From contig OZ037903.1 in the NCBI GenBank assembly GCA_964035575.1, forward strand, positions 25,001 through 89,000: DNA of 64,000 nt, in the 5' to 3' direction. The stretch is from Rhynchopus sp. YZ270_cl-10 (taxonomy: Eukaryota; Euglenozoa; Diplonemea; Diplonemida; Diplonemidae). Of this stretch, positions 59,178 through 64,000 are shown piece by piece. A model generated the notes under the pieces. The model was not told the DNA's origin. It ran no database searches and was given only the letters and a program-made list of their open reading frames with translations. Position 1 is the first letter of the stretch. The number at the start of each line of letters is the position of its first letter. Both the position numbers and the translations under genes were made by a program.

Positions 59178-60689
59178 AAAAAAAAATAATAATATGGTGT
59201 GTTCCGGGGTATCGAAAAATACAAATTTTCATTTCAATTCACAACTCTTCACAACTCTTCACAACTATTCACAACTCTTCACAAATTTTCACAAAAACGT
59301 GTATGTGAAGAGTTGTGAAGAGTTGTGAAGAGTTGTAAAGAGTTGTGAAGAGTTGTGAAGAGTTGTGAAGAGTTGTGAAGTGGCGAAGTCTGGGTGGTGC
59401 CTGGGCACCCAGGTACCCAGGTAGGTACAGGACACCTTTTGGAGGACGTTGGTTGGACATTCCGTCTGTGTGGGTCACTCACACTTGCGGTAATGTGCCA
59501 CTGCGTGGGTCTGGGAACCTGGGTACCTGGCTACAGGATATTTGTTGTCAAAGACATCTTCCACCATGCATTGAGGAGGGTAAGACAGTGGTCGCAGTTT
59601 GTACTTGATAGCATTACAACATTTAACTTCTCCACGGGGGTCTTGGGCCGTTCATTCGGTTATACCTTGACTAGCGGAAGAGGCCTTTTGGTCTCTAGAA
59701 TATCCGGTATTCCCGAACGGAGGCACACTTTGTGTGTTACTACGACCTGGCAATTTCCAGCAGTAGGTTAAGTAATGTTTTCTTGTAAATTGTTGGATCA
59801 TTATCTCCTCAGTGCATGAATGCCCCACGTGGACACTTTGTATTTGTCAAGTGGACTGTCTGGTCACTTTTCAGTGACTGGCGGGTTGGCTGTGGTTGTC
59901 TGTGTGACGACTTACCTGTGTACCTGTGTACTTGGGTACCTGGGAAAACACTTACGTTTTTATTCGCGAAAACACGTATACTTTTTGTGTACGTGTTATC
60001 GCAAATCAAAAAAAAAAAAGTATACGTGTTATCGCAATTTACCCTTTCGGAAAATATGAGCCCGGTCACTAATAGGCGGCCCATTTTCGGCCAAAAATTG
60101 TCCCCAGAATCCGGAGTGTAATATTGACCTTTGTGGGCGACGAGACTGTCCTGTGTGAGGTTAACCTACAGGTTAATTCCATTATGGCGGTGGTTGTTTT
60201 GCATCTCTCACACATGATGGACCTCTTTTTGGATCGACGCACTGGTGAGTCCTTGGCGGTTACTTCGTCTCCTTTCGTCTTATCCGCCTTTTTGGTGGGG
60301 ATTATTAAAGAAGTCAGCTAGAGAATTGTTGGTTCTCTCGGGGAGTGGGTGTGGGCAGAGATTTTGACAACGGGACAATAAAACCTTGTTTTTGGGCTCA
60401 TCAAAATTCAATTTCCCCCTTCAGTTACCCTTATTTATCGTTCCCTCATTCACGGTTTTTTGACTTCCTTGGAATAAAGTGACCAGCTGGGCCAACTGTG
60501 GCACCGTAGTTAACGGGATCAAAACGATATTCTGCCGGGGCACGCCTTATGCCCGAAGGTGAACTGTCTGGCTCCTTGTTTTTAAACACCGGTTAAATAT
60601 GCATTGCGCTCTAATCAGACTCTAATTAGAGCATTCGGCAGTTAGAGCACAATTCGAGTCCTATAAGAGGGTCAATAAGAGGCACATCG

Positions 60690-60760
60690 CTATAGCCATT
60701 AACCAGGGAGCATAGCTAGTACAAGAAATTCGACTTTGGAATCCAGAAAGTCTGTGTATA
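60690..60760 (+). repeat. Segment shared with 24.69-24.77 kb
   Basis: CGCTATAGCCATT, CCAGGGAGCATAGCTAGT, CAAGAAATTCGACTT and AGAAAGTCTGT occur in the same order at 24690-24765, with a few substitutions. Both copies lie inside large inverted-repeat elements, in the same orientation. Confidence 0.7.
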
Positions 60761-60786
60761 GGGCAGTGCAGTCTGTCAAATTTCTG

Positions 60787-60898
60787 CACAGTACAGTACA
60801 GTACAGTACAGTACAGTACAGTACAGTACAGTACAGTACAGTACAGTACAGTACAGTACAGTACAGTACAGTACAGTACAGTACAGTACAGTACAGTA
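60787..60898 (+). repeat. 5-bp microsatellite ACAGT, about 22 copies
   Basis: A perfect GTACA/CAGTA array; it creates false frames reading TVQYS or YCTVL. Confidence 0.95.
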
Positions 60899-61958
60899 GT
60901 CCTGTCGGGTGGTGTACCATTATTTCCCCCAGAGCAACTTAGGTGTAATTGTGGTTAATTGTGTGTACTTGTGCTGAAAGTGTGCTGAAATTGTGCCTAA
61001 TAAAGGCACAGTTCAGGTGAGTAGGGTGCTAGTTGTGCCCAGCTGTGTTTTGGGTAAAACGGTACAAAAAACAGGGGGAAAAGTGGTAGTGCCACTGGTA
61101 CAAAACTTTTCTAGCGAAGCCACGGTACGCAACATTTCGGGTAGAGCTGTGGGCTACCGCTCGTAATTTTTAGCTGCGTCGCAGGCGCACGGTACGCTAC
61201 TTTCTTGAGAGTTGCGAACATGTTGAAAAAAAAAGGCAACAAACGAACACGCCGCGGACTTCCGTCGTCCTCCTCCGCACAGGGGGTGGGGTGGTACGGT
61301 CAGCTTGACCCACGGACCCAGGCTAGCTAGCCCTCTGCACAGCACACTTTACCTGACCAGTCCTGCAAAAACCCCTGGAAAAAAACACCCCCCTTTTTTT
61401 CCCTCCAATTCACAACTCTTCACAACTGTTCACAACTCTTCACAACATCTGTGTTTTTTTCATCCAAATTTTCATTTCAATTCACAACTCTTCACAACTT
61501 TTCACAACTATTCACAACTCTTCACAATTCTTCACAAAAAAATGGCCAAAACTTATGTTGTGAAAATTTGTGAAAATTGGTGAAGATTGGTGAAGATTGG
61601 TGAAAATTTGTATTTTCCGATACCCCGGAACACACCATAATAATAATAATAATGTCTGTCTGAGAGACAGAGTTTTCTGTACAATGGAAAAAGAAAAAAA
61701 GAGAAAAAAGAGAGAAAAAAAGATGTTACATAGTAGAGTCGTAAGGACGCTACGAATAAAAACCAAACCCAAAACCTGACACGAGACGTCGGTTCTTTTC
61801 TTTGGTACACACCTGAAGCTAGAAATGTTTTGCTTTTTTTTGTTGTTGCTTTTTTTTTTTTTTTTGTTGTTGTTTTTTGCTATTGTATCAAACCAATAAG
61901 TCGCTAGGTCGCCCCAAATCAGTTAGGTTCTGTACCCAATGCCCCCCTGAGCACACAG

Positions 61959-62016
61959 TGCACACGAGTAGTATTATCGGATACGATAATACACGATAAT
62001 ACTACTCGTGTGCACA
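61959..62016. repeat. Perfect hairpin GTGCACACGAGTAGTATTATCG
   Basis: GTGCACACGAGTAGTATTAT and its complement flank an inner CGGATACGATAATACACG; about 22-bp arms. Confidence 0.75.
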
Positions 62017-62288
62017 CATGCCTAAGGCGGCTAGGATACGTTACACATTTTCCCTTTTTTTGAAAACTTTTTTCCCAAAGATTATTTTTCCCTTTTAAAA
62101 TCCTTGGTCTTTTTTCGCAATGTAAAAAGAGCTAAAACCACACCCGAAGAATGCCTTTTGCTTTTTTTGCTTTCTGACAAATATACTAGGTTAGTGTATT
62201 GGGGTATGTCATGCAAATAGGTGGTGAAGTGTTTTGACGTTAAAGCTCAACACCCCTGCTTTTTCTTTCTTTTTTTTTTTTTTTTTTT

Positions 62289-62333
62289 TGAAAACTTGGT
62301 TGTTTTAGTGTAGACACCCGAAGATGAACTCCA
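62289..62333 (+). repeat. Stem-loop unit, family 7
   Basis: GAAAACTTGGTTGTTTTAGT then GTAGACACCCGAAGATGAAC and TCCACTAT, after a T19 run. Confidence 0.5.
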
Positions 62334-62689
62334 CTATTTTTTTTTTTTGTTGTATCGACAATCACTTTGCTCCAAAAACGGAACAAAAGTTCATTTTTTT
62401 TCAGATAAACCGTTGGCATAGAGTAACAAGGCTCTAATTAGTCCAACACTCTTATCACATTTTTTTGTATTGTATTTGTTTTTTTCTTCGATTCTAAATA
62501 TTTTTTTGTTGAAAATCGCGGAATTTTACGTCTTTTTTGGAAACAGGGTAAACTCCAACAACTCCCCAGTGCGATAATAAGTCTTGTAAGAACGTTAGAG
62601 GTGGGTAAAACACTTAGTCATCAAAAAATAAATAAAGCTGTGATGCTTTGGGTTTGGCTATTCCCCAAAAACAACACGATGCACAAGAA

Positions 62690-63060
62690 CAAAGGTGTGC
62701 CCTCAATCGGGCCTTTTTTCGTGAACTGGTTCGGCCCCGCCGCCAGGATTTTGAGTATTGAAAAAGCTCTGTCGATGGTCCCAATAAAAAATTTCGCGCT
62801 TCGCGCAAAAACCCCCTGCAAAGCTCCTTCTCATAGCCTCCGGCGGAGAGAAGAATGCCCCCCAAGCCGGGTCAGAGGTCCTCCGAATCAACGACCTTTG
62901 CTCTTTCCCTCTTCTCACCAGGCTGTTGTGCAGGCTGTACATTGTACTCTTCGGTGGCCGGTGCAGGTGGCCGTCCAAGCCGCAGTGGGTGTCCGCCTTC
63001 TTATCAGTAAACAACAGTCATGGCATCAAAAGGCGAAGCCACGACCCCATATCTTCTTCT
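62690..63060. other. Locally GC-rich patch, possible gene remnant
   Basis: About 370 bp with near 55% GC in an otherwise AT-rich region. Frames on both strands are open for 80-150 codons (62601-63065 plus; 62703-63014 minus), but none shows a motif, proper codon bias or splice signals I can defend. It could be a decayed host exon or captured DNA. Confidence 0.3.
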
Positions 63061-63574
63061 CCTGAGCTTTTTTGACAATGTACAACGGGTCTTTGAAAAT
63101 GTTTTTTGTTTTGAAAGTGCTTTGTGCTCTGTTTAATTTTGCTTGATAGTTTTGTAGACGTGGAGTTGGAGAGGAAGGGCGCGTTACTTTGTATGAGATT
63201 ACGACTTATCCTCTTTCTCAGCCACTGACAATGTACAACGGGTCTGAACCACTCAACAGAACTTTTTTCTTTTTTTGAATAATTTTGAAGACAACGTGAG
63301 ACACCTCGCTTTTTTGTTTTTTTTTTTTTTTTTCGTGTGAGCTCCACGCAATTTTTCAAGTTCTATTAAATATCAACAGAACTTTGTTAGGTGGCGCCCC
63401 CCCTGAACTAGGTGGGTGGGTAGAAGGGTGTAGGGTGGGTGGGGGGGAAAGATCATTTGGGTGAGGAATTCAAAAAAGAACACAAAAAGAAAACTGAAAT
63501 ATGCCCTCTGCAAAACAACGCCAAACAAAAAAACTGAAGTTGTCCAACAAAAAAAAAAAAAAAAAAAAAAAAAA

Positions 63575-63623
63575 TGTGGGCACCTCCGACCGACCTATTT
63601 ATGCCAGTCCCAGATAAAAGCAT
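63575..63623 (+). repeat. Stem-loop unit, family 4, diverged
   Basis: TGTGGGCACCTCCGACCGAC, TTTATGCCAGTCCCAGATAA, AAGCAT; directly follows an A30 run. Confidence 0.5.
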
Positions 63624-63908
63624 TCTGTAAGCTGTCCCTAAACTCAAAAACCAGCTTAGTCTTACCTGAGGGAAATTGAGAACAAAAAAAAAATTTTTTT
63701 TTGAAAACTGCTTTTTTACAATTCTCAAAAGTGGGGGAAGGGGAGAAACACAAAACGTAGAAAAAAAAAGAAAAAAAAAAACGTTTAGTGTTCCCCCCAC
63801 AGTGAAAAGAGAAGAGAATGGAGGTGGGGTGGGGAAGACACCACACCATAGAAAAAGGGAAAGTGTTTGGAAGGAAAGAAAGGGAGTGGGTGGGTGGGGG
63901 GGGGGGAA

Positions 63909-63948
63909 CTTGAAAAGAATATGTCCTCATGCACACAGCATCTTCTTG
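63909..63948 (+). repeat. Stem-loop unit, family 1b, diverged
   Basis: CTTGAAAAGAATATGTCCTC then ATGCACACAGCATCTTCTT. Confidence 0.45.
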
Positions 63949-64000
63949 GGAGGGGGGGGAGGGAAACGGGAAAGAGGAAAAAGATACCTTACGAAAAGGG

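Larger units (their letters stand above)
55830..59190. other. Gene-free region
   Basis: No gene supported. Family 5 units at 55937 and 58943, a MITE at 56494-56732 and stem-loop units at 56847, 57781, 58262, 58714, 58805 and 59123. A T36 run at 57747-57782 and a telomere-like heptamer array at 57956-58123. Confidence 0.6.
59194..61638. mobile_element. 2.45 kb inverted-repeat element with TTCACAACTC arrays
   Basis: The ends ATGGTGTGTTCCGGGGTATC and its complement are inverted repeats for about 38 bp. They lead into arrays of TTCACAACTC (left 59232-59280, with inverted copies 59300-59380; right 61410-61540). AATAATAAT flanks both sides, so a 9-bp duplication is possible but lies in a microsatellite. 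The interior has no recognisable transposase, a segment of about 70 bp shared with the 3 kb element (around 60690-60760), an ACAGT array, and short frames I cannot support as genes. Confidence 0.75.
61639..64000. other. Gene-free right edge
   Basis: No gene supported. A hairpin at 61959-62016, a family 7 unit at 62289, a locally GC-rich patch at 62690-63060, a direct repeat GACAATGTACAACGGGTCT at about 63073 and 63227, and units at 63575 (family 4) and 63909 (family 1b). Confidence 0.55.

Noticed and set aside
62601-63065. 154-codon plus-strand frame over the GC-rich patch
   Set aside because: No motif, opposing frames equally open, composition changes abruptly within it; listed only as a possible remnant.
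1-64000. Search for tRNA, rRNA, snRNA genes and for retroelement or virus-like polyproteins
   Set aside because: No convincing tRNA B box with paired acceptor arms, no 5S, U6 or rRNA motif, and no reverse transcriptase, integrase or capsid motif was seen on either strand by eye.

Overview
The window is eukaryotic nuclear DNA. Protein genes carry short spliceosomal introns (45-83 nt) with a strong GTATGY donor and a pyrimidine-rich YAG acceptor. All twelve genes I can support lie on the minus strand, over 1-20.5 kb and 26.3-27.7 kb. Several start codons sit just downstream of a long pyrimidine tract ending in CAG, the layout of a trans-splicing acceptor. One-way gene arrays, trans-splicing-like leaders, conventional cis-introns and a kinetoplastid-like PH fold in one protein together suggest a euglenozoan, most like a diplonemid. 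This is inference (about 0.5 confidence): no spliced-leader, rRNA or tRNA gene was found to prove it.

Region 1 (1-20.5 kb) is GC-rich and gene-dense. In transcription order, right to left, it holds: a theta-like GST with a predicted myristoylated/palmitoylated N-terminus; a second GST; a small membrane-anchored protein; a PH-like/coiled-coil protein; a divergent group II chaperonin-like protein (BBS6/MKKS type); the splicing factor PRP17/CDC40; a CtIP/Sae2 homologue; a BLM-type RecQ helicase; an iodotyrosine deiodinase-like flavoprotein; and two unknown proteins. The CtIP and BLM neighbours act in the same process, DNA double-strand-break end resection.

Region 2 (20.5-28.2 kb) holds a 3 kb transposon-like element with inverted ends made of CCAGATCTGG palindromes and a 6-bp target duplication. 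It also holds a pair of genes that meet in an ATGA overlap (or form one gene split at a C10 run), bracketed by two arrays of the same 11-bp repeat.

Region 3 (28.2-64 kb) is AT-rich with almost no credible gene. It is built of homopolymer runs (A/T, and G far more often than C on the + strand), minisatellites, many inverted-repeat elements (some MULE-like with 9-11 bp duplications) and dozens of short stem-loop units. These units fall into at least six sequence families, and every copy I found points the same way.

The two most unusual themes are (a) a group of mobile elements sharing CAYGG-type termini and 6-bp target duplications, each filled with a different short palindrome, and (b) the dispersed, orientation-locked stem-loop units, several with a shared CTCTCGTG loop.
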